A stretch of 64,000 nucleotides of DNA from Accumulibacter sp032229525 (GTDB lineage: Bacteria > Pseudomonadota > Gammaproteobacteria > Burkholderiales > Rhodocyclaceae), in the NCBI RefSeq assembly GCF_032229525.1, contig NZ_JAVTWB010000049.1:1-64000 (forward strand). Direction: 5' to 3'. The notes under the pieces are model-generated. The model was not told the origin of the DNA. It saw only the letters and a list, made by a program, of their open reading frames with translations, and ran no database searches. Numbering within the stretch: the stretch's first letter is position 1; the number at the start of each line of letters is the position of its first letter. The position numbers and the translations under genes are program-made. Below are positions 44,706-52,743 of this stretch, one piece after another.

Positions 44706-45740
44706 ATGTTCAAAGACAAGACTCTTTTGATTACCGGTGGCACCGGCTCGTTCGGTAGCGCGGTTATCCGGCAGTTTCTCAATTCCGACCTGCGCGAAAT
44801 CCGCATTCTCAGCCGCGACGAGAAGAAGCAGAACGACATGCGTACGCGCTATCACGACGCCAAGCTGAAGTTCTACCTCGGCGATGTGCGCGATTATCAG
44901 GCGGTGTTGAATGCCATGCGCGGCGTCGATTTGGTTTTTCACGCTGCGGCGCTCAAGCAGGTCCCCTCCTGCGAGTTCCACCCGCTCGAAGCGGTCAAGA
45001 CCAACGTGTTGGGTACGGAGAACGTGCTTGAGGCGGCGATTAGCTGTTCGGTCAAGCGGGTGGTTTGTCTTAGCACCGACAAGGCCGTTTATCCGATCAA
45101 CGCCATGGGGATTTCGAAGGCCATGATGGAAAAAGTCATGGTCGCCAAGTCGCGTGGCAGTAGCGAAACGGTGATCTGCGGTACGCGTTACGGCAATGTG
45201 ATGGCCTCCCGCGGGTCGGTGATTCCCTTGTTCATTGAGCAGATTCGCTCGGGTAAGCCGATTACCGTCACCGATCCGAACATGACGCGCTTCATGATGA
45301 CCCTCGATGATGCGCTCGATCTGGTGCTTTATGCCTTTGAGCAGGGCAGTTCTGGTGACATCTTTGTCCAGAAAGCGCCGGCGGCTACGGTAGACACCTT
45401 GGCCAAGGCGCTGATTTCAATCATGGGTGTGCCGAATCATGAAATCCGGGTCATCGGTACGCGTCACGGCGAAAAGCTGTATGAAGCCCTGCTTAGCCGA
45501 GAGGAGCGCGTAGCAGCGGAAGACAGGGGTGCCTATTACCGCGTGCCGCCCGATCTGCGCGACCTGAATTACGGCAAGTTCGTGGAAGAAGGTGAACCGA
45601 GAATTTCGCTTGCGGACGACTACAACTCCCACAATACCGAACGGCTGGATGTCGAAGAGATGAAGGAGCTCCTGCGTCGTTTGAGCTTCGTTCAAGCGAT
45701 GGTGCGTGGCGAAACCCCCCACTCGGATGAGTGGCTGTGA
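44706..45740 (+). CDS. wbjB: UDP-GlcNAc 4,6-dehydratase/5-epimerase (WbjB/CapE)
   Basis: First enzyme of UDP-L-FucNAc synthesis from UDP-GlcNAc. Short-chain dehydrogenase fold, about 344 residues: LLITGGTGSFGSAVIRQFL, FHAAALKQVPSCEFHP, STDKAVYPINAMGISKAMMEK (catalytic Lys in the MGISK motif) and GTRYGNVMASRGSVIPLF. Start ATG 44706, the family-like MFKDKTLLITGG. It heads the wbjB-wbjC-wbjD module; its stop overlaps the next start as GTGA. Confidence 0.95.
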   Translation: MFKDKTLLITGGTGSFGSAVIRQFLNSDLREIRILSRDEKKQNDMRTRYHDAKLKFYLGDVRDYQAVLNAMRGVDLVFHAAALKQVPSCEFHPLEAVKTNVLGTENVLEAAISCSVKRVVCLSTDKAVYPINAMGISKAMMEKVMVAKSRGSSETVICGTRYGNVMASRGSVIPLFIEQIRSGKPITVTDPNMTRFMMTLDDALDLVLYAFEQGSSGDIFVQKAPAATVDTLAKALISIMGVPNHEIRVIGTRHGEKLYEALLSREERVAAEDRGAYYRVPPDLRDLNYGKFVEEGEPRISLADDYNSHNTERLDVEEMKELLRRLSFVQAMVRGETPHSDEWL

Positions 45741-46843
45741 AAGTTCTCGTTACCGGTTCCAATGGCTTCATCGGCAAGAACTTGATGGTTCGCCTTGGTG
45801 AGCTGGCGGCGTTCGAAGCCATTGAATTTGATCGTCAAGATTCGCTGGCCGACCTCGCGGAACGGGTGACTCGAAGCGACGCCATTGTGCATCTGGCAGG
45901 CGTCAACCGGCCGAAGAACGTCGAGGAGTTTGCTGCGGGTAATGCCGATCTGACGGGACAGCTTTGTGACTTGATCGCAGCAACGAACCGAAAGATCCCA
46001 CTGATCATCTCGTCTTCCACCCAAGCCGCTCTGGCCAACCCCTATGGCGAGAGCAAGCGGGCTGCCGAAGTGGCCGGTGAATTGCTGGCAGAAAAGACTG
46101 GCAATCCGGTGGTTGTCTATCGCCTGCCCAACGTGTTCGGTAAATGGTGCCGCCCGAATTACAATTCAGTGGTAGCGACCTTCTGCCACAATGTCGCCAA
46201 TGATCTGCCGATCGAGATTAGGGCTCCTGCCGCCGCCCTTGAACTGGTCTATGTGGATGATCTCGTCGCCCAATTCATTGATACGCTGTGTGCGGCGCCA
46301 GCCGGTGTGAGCAGGGGAGTGGTCAGCCCGGTTTACGGCATTACGCTGGGTGATCTGGCGGAGCAGATCGGCGCCTTCCGGAACTGCCGCGATAGCTTGG
46401 TTTCGGAGCGAGTGGGGACCGGGCTGGTGCGCGCCTTGTATGCTACCTACGTCACTTATCTACCACTCGCCAAGTTGGCCTACGACCTCCCCAAACACGG
46501 CGATGAGCGCGGCGTGTTTGTCGAAATGCTGAAGACGAAGGATTCCGGGCAGTTCTCGTTCTTCACCGCCCATCCGGGGACTACTCGGGGTGGACACTAT
46601 CACCACACCAAGACCGAGAAATTCCTGGTCGTCAAGGGCTCGGCACGTTTCGGTTTCCGGCATGTGGTCACAGATGAACAGTACGAGGTCCTTACGTCGG
46701 GCGACAAACCCCAGGTCGTCGAAACCGTGCCAGGCTGGGCGCACGATATCACCAATGTCGGTGTTGACGATATGGTGGTCATGCTGTGGGCCAACGAGAT
46801 CTTCGACCGCACCCGTTCGGATACCATCGCCGCAAAGGTTTGA
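45737..46843 (+). CDS. wbjC: NAD(P)-dependent epimerase/reductase with cupin domain (WbjC/CapF)
   Basis: Second step to UDP-L-FucNAc: C3-epimerisation and C4 reduction. About 368 residues: N-terminal SDR (VLVTGSNGFIGKNLMVRLG, AGVNRPKNVEEF, YGESKRAAE) and a C-terminal cupin with metal-binding histidines TRGGHYHHTKTEKFLVV. The GTG at 45737, overlapping the wbjB stop as GTGA, is preferred over a GTG two codons upstream because it gives MKVLVTGSNG. Confidence 0.95.
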   Translation: MKVLVTGSNGFIGKNLMVRLGELAAFEAIEFDRQDSLADLAERVTRSDAIVHLAGVNRPKNVEEFAAGNADLTGQLCDLIAATNRKIPLIISSSTQAALANPYGESKRAAEVAGELLAEKTGNPVVVYRLPNVFGKWCRPNYNSVVATFCHNVANDLPIEIRAPAAALELVYVDDLVAQFIDTLCAAPAGVSRGVVSPVYGITLGDLAEQIGAFRNCRDSLVSERVGTGLVRALYATYVTYLPLAKLAYDLPKHGDERGVFVEMLKTKDSGQFSFFTAHPGTTRGGHYHHTKTEKFLVVKGSARFGFRHVVTDEQYEVLTSGDKPQVVETVPGWAHDITNVGVDDMVVMLWANEIFDRTRSDTIAAKV

Positions 46844-46844
46844 T

Positions 46845-47975
46845 ATGAAGAAGCTGAAAGTCATGACCGTGGTAGGCACCCGCCCGGAGATCATCCGCCT
46901 ATCGCGCGTGGTGGCAAAGCTGGACGAACATTGCGAGCACGTGATCGTGCACACGGGTCAGAATTACGATTACGAACTGAATCAGATATTTTTCGACGAC
47001 CTGGCTATCCGCACACCCGACCACTTTCTGAATGCAGCCGGGGCCAGCGGTGCCGAAACCATCGGCAAGGTCATTATTGCGGTCGACACCGTTTTGGCGG
47101 TAGAAAAGCCGCATGCAATGCTCGTGCTGGGTGACACCAACAGCTGCATGGCAGTGATTCCGGCCAAGCGCCGCAAGATTCCGATCTTCCACATGGAGGC
47201 GGGTAATCGCTGCTTCGACATGCGTGTGCCAGAAGAGATCAACCGCCGCATCGTCGACCATACCGCCGACATCAACCTGACGTACAGCACCAGCGCCCGT
47301 GACTATCTGCTGCGCGAAGGCTTGCCACCCGACATGGTAATCAAGGTCGGTAGCCCGATGTTCGAGGTGCTTAACCACTATCGGGCAGGCATTGAGCAGT
47401 CGGATGTGCTGTCACGACTGCAACTCGAGGCCGGGAAATTCTTCGTCGTCAGCGCTCACCGCGAAGAAAACATCGATTCCGACTGCAACTTCCTCAAGCT
47501 GGTCGGCGTTGTCAATCAGCTGGCCGAAAGCTACGGCTACCCGGTGATCGTTTCCACCCACCCGCGTACGCGAAATCGGGTGGATGCCCTAAGTATCCGG
47601 TTTGGTCCTTTGGTTCGCCTGTTAAAGCCCCTTGGCTTCAAGGATTACAACAAGCTGCAACTGACCGCCAAAGCAGTGTTATCCGACAGCGGAACGATCA
47701 ACGAAGAGTCCTCGATCCTCAATTTCCCGGCGCTGAACCTGCGCGAAGCGCACGAGCGGCCCGAAGGCATGGAAGAGGCGGCGGTGATGATGGTCGGCCT
47801 GGAGGTCGAGCGCGTCATGCAGGCGCTGGCGATTCTGGAGAGCCAGCCGCGCGGTGACAGTCGTGGTCTTCGGCTGGTGGGCGACTACAGCGTGCCGAAC
47901 GTTGCAGAGAAGGTGGTGCGGATCGTTCACAGCTACGTGGATTACGTGAACCGGGTGGTGTGGAAGCGGTATTGA
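46845..47975 (+). CDS. wbjD: UDP-N-acetylglucosamine 2-epimerase-type enzyme (WbjD/CapG)
   Basis: Last step to UDP-L-FucNAc, a C2 epimerisation. About 376 residues, WecB-type GT-B-like fold: VMTVVGTRPEIIRLSRVV, HTGQNYDYELNQIFF, MLVLGDTNSCMAVI, HMEAGNRCFDMRVPEEINR and DSGTINEESSIL. The start at 46845 lies one base after the wbjC stop; the longer open frame is not homologous. NRCFD rather than LRS is characteristic of the CapG subgroup, so this is not WbpI or WecB. Confidence 0.94.
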   Translation: MKKLKVMTVVGTRPEIIRLSRVVAKLDEHCEHVIVHTGQNYDYELNQIFFDDLAIRTPDHFLNAAGASGAETIGKVIIAVDTVLAVEKPHAMLVLGDTNSCMAVIPAKRRKIPIFHMEAGNRCFDMRVPEEINRRIVDHTADINLTYSTSARDYLLREGLPPDMVIKVGSPMFEVLNHYRAGIEQSDVLSRLQLEAGKFFVVSAHREENIDSDCNFLKLVGVVNQLAESYGYPVIVSTHPRTRNRVDALSIRFGPLVRLLKPLGFKDYNKLQLTAKAVLSDSGTINEESSILNFPALNLREAHERPEGMEEAAVMMVGLEVERVMQALAILESQPRGDSRGLRLVGDYSVPNVAEKVVRIVHSYVDYVNRVVWKRY

Positions 47976-47982
47976 GGCTGAC

Positions 47983-49239
47983 GTGCGAATTCTTGTCGTC
48001 AGCCAGTATTTCTGGCCGGAGAACTTCAGGATCAATGACCTGGTGGCCGAGTGTTGTGAGCGGGGGCACGAGGTTACGGTATTGACCGGGTACCCCAACT
48101 ATCCTTCAGGCGAGGTCTTCCCCGAGTTCCAAAGAAATCCGAGCGCGTACACAACCTATGCTGCTGCGCGCATCGTTCGCGTGCCAATGGTATCCCGCGG
48201 CAGGGGTGGTCTGCGGCTCATGCTCAATTATGCGAGCTTTGCCGTCAGCGCCATGGCGCTTGGGGCGTGGCGGCTACGTGGGGAGATGTTCGATGTCATA
48301 TTTGTCTTTGAGCCGTCGCCCATCACCGTTGGCTTGCCGGCGGTGTTTCTCCGCTACCTGAAACGGGCGCCATTGGCATTCTGGGTACTGGATCTTTGGC
48401 CGGAAACCCTTGAGGCCGTGGGCGTCGTCAGCTCCAAAAAGGTGTTGAAGGCGGTTGGCCTGGTGGTGTCGTTCATCTATAACCGGTGCGATATGGTCTT
48501 GGCGCAGTCAAGGAGCTTTATTCCTCAGATTCGCCGGTATTGCAAGGCTGACAAGGTCGTCGAGTATTTCCCGAGTTGGTCGGATGCCGAGTTCAATACT
48601 TCGGCCGCCGAGGCGGCTAAAGAGGTTCCTGCGAGCGAAGGAGTTTTCAGCATCATGTTTACCGGGAACATCGGGGATGCGCAGGATTTCCCGTCAGTTC
48701 TTGATGCCGCGGAGCGACTCAAAGAAGACAAGAGCATACGCTGGTTGATCGTGGGCGACGGCCGTGCTTCCGACTGGGTCAAGTCGGAGGTAAGACAGCG
48801 AGGTCTTGAGCATTGCGTTTTCATGCTGGGGCGTTACCCGATTAACCGTATGCCTTCTTTCTATCGACGTGCTGATGCGTTGTTGGTGTCCTTGAAGGAT
48901 GAACCGGTTTTTGCCATGACTATTCCTGGCAAACTTCAGTCTTACCTGGCAGCGGGCATTCCAGTTCTTGCCATGTTGAATGGTGAGGGCGCGGAGATTG
49001 TTGCGCGCTCCGGCGCTGGGCTTTCGTGCCCGGCCGGAGATGGAGAGGCGCTGTCTGTGGCTGCGCGGCAGCTCGCTTGCATGGACAGCGATAGGCGGCA
49101 AGCAATGGGCGCACGTGGTTTGGCGCTCTACAAAGAGGAGTTCGACAGAGCGGCGCTGATTTCGCGCTTGCTGTCCTGGTTCGAGGATTTGTCGGCGGGT
49201 AGAACGGGTAAGCTCAGGCGAAGGGAGCACCGTCGATGA
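47983..49239 (+). CDS. Glycosyltransferase family 4 (WbuB/WbjE-like)
   Basis: GT-B fold, about 418 residues: RILVVSQYFWPENFRINDL at the N-terminus, FVFEPSPITVGLPAV, LDLWPETLEAVGVV, the C-terminal donor site VFMLGRYPINRMPSFY and KDEPVFAMTIPGKLQSYLAAG (EX7E-like). Its place directly after wbjBCD predicts transfer of L-FucNAc, as for WbuB. Start GTG 47983; the stop overlaps the next gene as ATGA. Confidence 0.9.
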   Translation: MRILVVSQYFWPENFRINDLVAECCERGHEVTVLTGYPNYPSGEVFPEFQRNPSAYTTYAAARIVRVPMVSRGRGGLRLMLNYASFAVSAMALGAWRLRGEMFDVIFVFEPSPITVGLPAVFLRYLKRAPLAFWVLDLWPETLEAVGVVSSKKVLKAVGLVVSFIYNRCDMVLAQSRSFIPQIRRYCKADKVVEYFPSWSDAEFNTSAAEAAKEVPASEGVFSIMFTGNIGDAQDFPSVLDAAERLKEDKSIRWLIVGDGRASDWVKSEVRQRGLEHCVFMLGRYPINRMPSFYRRADALLVSLKDEPVFAMTIPGKLQSYLAAGIPVLAMLNGEGAEIVARSGAGLSCPAGDGEALSVAARQLACMDSDRRQAMGARGLALYKEEFDRAALISRLLSWFEDLSAGRTGKLRRREHRR

Positions 49240-50201
49240 TCCTGGTTACTGGTGCAACCGGTTTCGTTGGCCGGGCATTGTGCGCTTCTCTCTGTGAGCG
49301 GGGTCCGTTGCGGATTAGCGTGCGTAAAAGGGTGGCGGGCGAATGGCCGGAAGGCGTGGACGTAGTCCAGGCTTCACTGTCTCCTGATCAGGATTGGACG
49401 GGTAGCATGCCGGGAGTCAACGTCGTCGTTCACTGTGCGGCGCGCGTGCACATGATGAAGGACCGAGCCGCCGATCCCTTGGCCGAGTTCCGTCGGGTGA
49501 ATGTCGAGGGTACCTTGCGTTTGGCGCGGCAAGCCGCCGAGGCGGGGGTGCGGAGGTTTGTGTCTCTCAGTTCGATCAAGGTGAATGGCGATTATTCGCA
49601 GCCCGGACGACCATTTACCGTCGACCAGCACCCTGAACCTGGCGATCCCTACGCGGTTTCCAAGTGCGAGGCCGAAGCGGGGCTGCGAGTCGTGTCGCAG
49701 GATACGGGCATGGAGGTGGTGATCATCCGTCCACCGCTGGTCTATGGGCCGGGGGTCGAGGCGAATTTCCTGGCGATGATGCGCTGGCTGTCGAGCGGCA
49801 TTCCACTGCCGTTGGGCGGGATCACCGAAAACCGTCGCAGTCTTGTCTTTCTGGACAATCTCGTCGACCTGATTGTCGCCTGCATCTACCATCCAGCTGC
49901 TGCCAACCGGACCTTCCTGGTTTCCGATGACGAAGACCTATCGACGGCTGCATTACTGCGCCGGCTGGCAGCAGCCCTCGGGCGGCCAGCCCGCTTGCTT
50001 CCATTGCCGGCGGGATTGATTGCGCTGGGCGCAAAACTCGTCGGGCGACCGGGCATCGCCCAACGTTTGTGCGACTCGTTGCAGGTGGATATCAGCAACA
50101 CCAAGGCGCTGCTCGGCTGGTCGCCACCGGTGAGCGTAGATGAGGGACTGCGTCGCGTGGCTGAGGATTGGCTCAGGAACGGCAGCGGATGCTTGATTTA
50201 A
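49236..50201 (+). CDS. NAD-dependent epimerase/reductase (WbpV/WbpK-like)
   Basis: SDR of about 321 residues: ILVTGATGFVGRALCASL, FVSLSSIKVNGD, catalytic DPYAVSKCEAE and RPPLVYGPGVEANF. Such enzymes reduce the 4-keto sugar made by a WbpM-type dehydratase to UDP-D-FucNAc or UDP-D-QuiNAc, and it is paired here with wbpM. The initiating sugar transferase that usually lies between them (WbpL type) is missing; a 400-bp gap follows instead. Confidence 0.85.
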   Translation: MILVTGATGFVGRALCASLCERGPLRISVRKRVAGEWPEGVDVVQASLSPDQDWTGSMPGVNVVVHCAARVHMMKDRAADPLAEFRRVNVEGTLRLARQAAEAGVRRFVSLSSIKVNGDYSQPGRPFTVDQHPEPGDPYAVSKCEAEAGLRVVSQDTGMEVVIIRPPLVYGPGVEANFLAMMRWLSSGIPLPLGGITENRRSLVFLDNLVDLIVACIYHPAAANRTFLVSDDEDLSTAALLRRLAAALGRPARLLPLPAGLIALGAKLVGRPGIAQRLCDSLQVDISNTKALLGWSPPVSVDEGLRRVAEDWLRNGSGCLI

Positions 50202-50608
50202 CAGACGAGAGGCGCGCGCTGTGCCCGTGTGCACCGAGAATCCCATTACCTTCAGTGCACCAAGGGGCATAATGTAGCGCCGTGCCGGCACGGTTACCCG
50301 GGTGGGCAAAGAGAACATGCCGCATCGCCGCCGCTCCGCGCGTCGCGCACCAGCGCATCACGACGAGGTCTAGAAAAACACCCGAAACGCGGCAATATGC
50401 AAATGAGCTGCGTTGTAAAGCAGATGGTCACGGGGTGTCCGGAGTCGGGTTTTCGATTTCTTTGCAGCCTCTGACTCCGTTGATCGCTGGTGGCCAAGAC
50501 CGTGCGCATGACGTTAACCCGAGGACCTGAATACGTTCAGGGCCACGAACTGATTGGTACCTTACAGGCGATGGATACGGTATTGGCCGATGGCGGCTTA
50601 GCGGAATC
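50202..50608. other. Gap between epimerase and wbpM
   Basis: About 400 bp. No intact gene. It holds a CCGTGCCGGCACGG palindrome (50280-50293) and a 34-codon open frame (50508-50612) that ends by overlapping the wbpM start codon. It looks like scar sequence or a remnant, but no similarity to a sugar transferase could be read. Confidence 0.5.
50280..50295. repeat. 16-bp palindromic repeat, copy 1
   Basis: CCGTGCCGGCACGGTT. Nearly identical to CCGTGCCAGCACGGTT at 62745-62760 (one mismatch). Both copies are intergenic. Confidence 0.45.
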
Positions 50609-50612
50609 ATGA
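50508..50612 (+). CDS. Small open frame overlapping wbpM start, doubtful
   Basis: 34 codons beginning MTLTRGPEYVQGHELIGTL; its TGA shares bases with the wbpM ATG (ATGA), an arrangement usual in this locus. It could be the tail of a lost gene or a coupling peptide. No ribosome site and no recognised similarity. Confidence 0.2.
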   Translation: MTLTRGPEYVQGHELIGTLQAMDTVLADGGLAES

Positions 50613-52501
50613 AGAGATTTGTTCCCGAACGGATTTCCAGCTATCTGGTGCTTATGACGCGCCCGGCCAAGCAGGGGATGATGCTGGTGGCGGATGCGAC
50701 CTTGTTGGTCTTCGCCGTCTGGGCAGCATATGCTATTCGCCTGGGCGAGTGGCATGTGCCAAACCGGGAACAAGCACTGCTGATGGCCGTGGCGCCGCTT
50801 CTGGCAACGCCGGTCTTCCTGAAAATGGGGCTTTATCGCTCGGTGATTCGCTACTTGGGCGAACAGGCGCTATGGGCGGTGGTCAAGGCGATGTCACTGG
50901 CCGCGCTGTTGTGGGCCGCGCTGGCGTTCATGACACAGATGACCGGCGTGGAAGGTGTACCCCGGGCTGTGCCGCTTCTCTACTGGATGATCGGGATGGT
51001 GCTGATCGGCGGTTTGCGCTTTGGGGCGCGCTGGGTTCTCTGGTTTCCGGTGCGGGATCGCTTTGCTGGCAGACAGGTACTGATCTATGGCGCTGGTGGT
51101 GCCGGGCGGCAACTTGCGGAATCACTGCGGCGTGGGCGTGATCTCTTTCCGGCCGGTTTTCTGGACGATGATAGTACGCTGCACGGGAAGGACATGGCGG
51201 GTCTGCGGGTGTATGCGCCGGAGCAGTTGCCTTCGCTGATCGAGCGCTTCGACATTCATGATGTCATCGTTACCTTGCCTTCGGCATCGGGCGCTCGACG
51301 GCGTGAGGTCGTCGGGTCCTTGGAGAAGTACCCTCTGCGGGTCCGCATCCTGCCGGCACTGACGGATATTGCAAACGGTCGGCACCTGGTGAATATGGTG
51401 CGCGAAGTCGATATCGGCGACCTCCTGGGTCGCGACCCCGTGGCCGCCGACCCGGCTCTGCTCGGGCGTTGCATTACCGGTAAGGCGGTTCTGGTGACTG
51501 GCGCAGGGGGGTCGATTGGCTCTGAACTGTGCTTGCAGATCGCCGCGCTTCAGCCGGGCAGACTGATACTGCTTGAAGCGAGCGAGCATGCGCTGTACCA
51601 GATCCACAGGGTATTGCGGTCCGTGCTTGACTGCGAGTTGGTCCCCTGTCTCGGATCGGTGGGCGACGCCGCCCTGGTATCGCACCTGTTGGCGAGCTAC
51701 GGGGTTGAAACGGTGTACCACGCTGCCGCCCACAAGCATGTCCCAATGGTCGAGGCGAATGTCCTGGCAGGAGCGTGCAACAACGTGCTGGGCACCTTGG
51801 TGCTTGCCCGAGCGGCTTTTGATGCGGGCGTGGAAGCCTTCGTGCTGGTTTCCACCGACAAGGCGGTGCGCCCAACGAATGTTATGGGGGCCACCAAGCG
51901 CTGGGCGGAACTTGTCGTTCAGGGCCTTGCCCGACAGGCTACGATAGAAGCGACCGGCCAGCGCTTCTGTGCCGTTCGCTTTGGTAACGTACTTGGCTCT
52001 TCGGGCTCGGTGATTCCGCTGTTCAAGGAGCAGATTGCCCAGAGCGGTCCGGTAACGGTAACTCATGCCGAAGTGACGCGCTATTTCATGTCCATCCATG
52101 AAGCGGTGCAACTGGTGATCCAGACCGGCAGTCTCGCCGATGGCGGAGAAATCTTCTTGCTCGACATGGGCGAGCCCGTACGAGTTCTCGATCTGGCGCG
52201 GAACATGATCCGCCTCGCGGGTTATACCGTGCGCGACGAGGCCAACCCCGAGGGTGAAATTGAAATTGCCATCACCGGCCTGCGACCAGGCGAAAAGCTT
52301 TACGAGGAACTGCTGATTGCCAGCAGCAACGCGGTAAGCACCATGCACCCAAAAATCATGAAAGCCGACGAACCGTCTCTCGATTCAGATACTCTGGCCG
52401 GGTTGATCGAACAGTTGAACGCCGCGCTTGACGCGCGAGATGAAGCGGCAGTACGGATGGTATTGATGGCGGCGGCGGCAGACCAGGATTCTTGCCCCTG
52501 A
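50609..52501 (+). CDS. wbpM: Membrane-anchored UDP-GlcNAc 4,6-dehydratase (WbpM-like)
   Basis: 630 residues: four hydrophobic segments in the first ~140 residues, a first Rossmann fold (LIYGAGGAGRQLAESLR, about 158) and a second, catalytic SDR domain from about 290 (VLVTGAGGSIGSELCLQ, YHAAAHKHVPMVEANV, STDKAVRPTNVMGATKRWAE, RFGNVLGSSGSVIPLF). It makes the 4-keto-6-deoxy sugar used by the WbpV/WbpK-like reductase upstream. Last gene of the polysaccharide locus; a non-coding stretch with a GC hairpin follows. Confidence 0.94.
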   Translation: MKRFVPERISSYLVLMTRPAKQGMMLVADATLLVFAVWAAYAIRLGEWHVPNREQALLMAVAPLLATPVFLKMGLYRSVIRYLGEQALWAVVKAMSLAALLWAALAFMTQMTGVEGVPRAVPLLYWMIGMVLIGGLRFGARWVLWFPVRDRFAGRQVLIYGAGGAGRQLAESLRRGRDLFPAGFLDDDSTLHGKDMAGLRVYAPEQLPSLIERFDIHDVIVTLPSASGARRREVVGSLEKYPLRVRILPALTDIANGRHLVNMVREVDIGDLLGRDPVAADPALLGRCITGKAVLVTGAGGSIGSELCLQIAALQPGRLILLEASEHALYQIHRVLRSVLDCELVPCLGSVGDAALVSHLLASYGVETVYHAAAHKHVPMVEANVLAGACNNVLGTLVLARAAFDAGVEAFVLVSTDKAVRPTNVMGATKRWAELVVQGLARQATIEATGQRFCAVRFGNVLGSSGSVIPLFKEQIAQSGPVTVTHAEVTRYFMSIHEAVQLVIQTGSLADGGEIFLLDMGEPVRVLDLARNMIRLAGYTVRDEANPEGEIEIAITGLRPGEKLYEELLIASSNAVSTMHPKIMKADEPSLDSDTLAGLIEQLNAALDARDEAAVRMVLMAAAADQDSCP

Positions 52502-52641
52502 GCCGAATCGGTCAATGCCTCTTGAACCCAAAAAAGCTTGCATGCGTCAAATTGTGCAAATATCGCGATCAGATGATTGGTTGATCCAGTGCGAGCTGTC
52601 CGTGTCGCGCGCGGCGTAGCCGGCAGCGGCGCCGACAGCGC

Positions 52642-52659
52642 GCCGCCGCTTCAGGCGGC
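52642..52659 (+). terminator. GC-rich hairpin downstream of the polysaccharide locus
   Basis: GCCGCC-GCTTCA-GGCGGC, 6-bp perfect stem, about 140 bp after wbpM. There is no U-tract, so its role as terminator is uncertain. Confidence 0.3.
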
Positions 52660-52708
52660 CAGTCTCAGCAACTGACGATTGGAAATGCCCGGTCGGAGCC
52701 GGCTTTGG

Positions 52709-52714
52709 TAGAAT
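52709..52714 (+). promoter_or_regulatory. -10 box of metG
   Basis: TAGAAT in the context TTGGTAGAATGCCGC, 30 bp before the metG start codon. It is one of four GGTAGAAT(G) boxes in the window. No strong -35. Confidence 0.5.
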
Positions 52715-52743
52715 GCCGCTTTGCCCCGGTTGCGCCACGTCCA

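Noticed and set aside
50221..50610. Remnant of a sugar transferase gene
   Set aside because: Expected from gene order, but no transferase motif could be read in any frame, so only the gap is reported.
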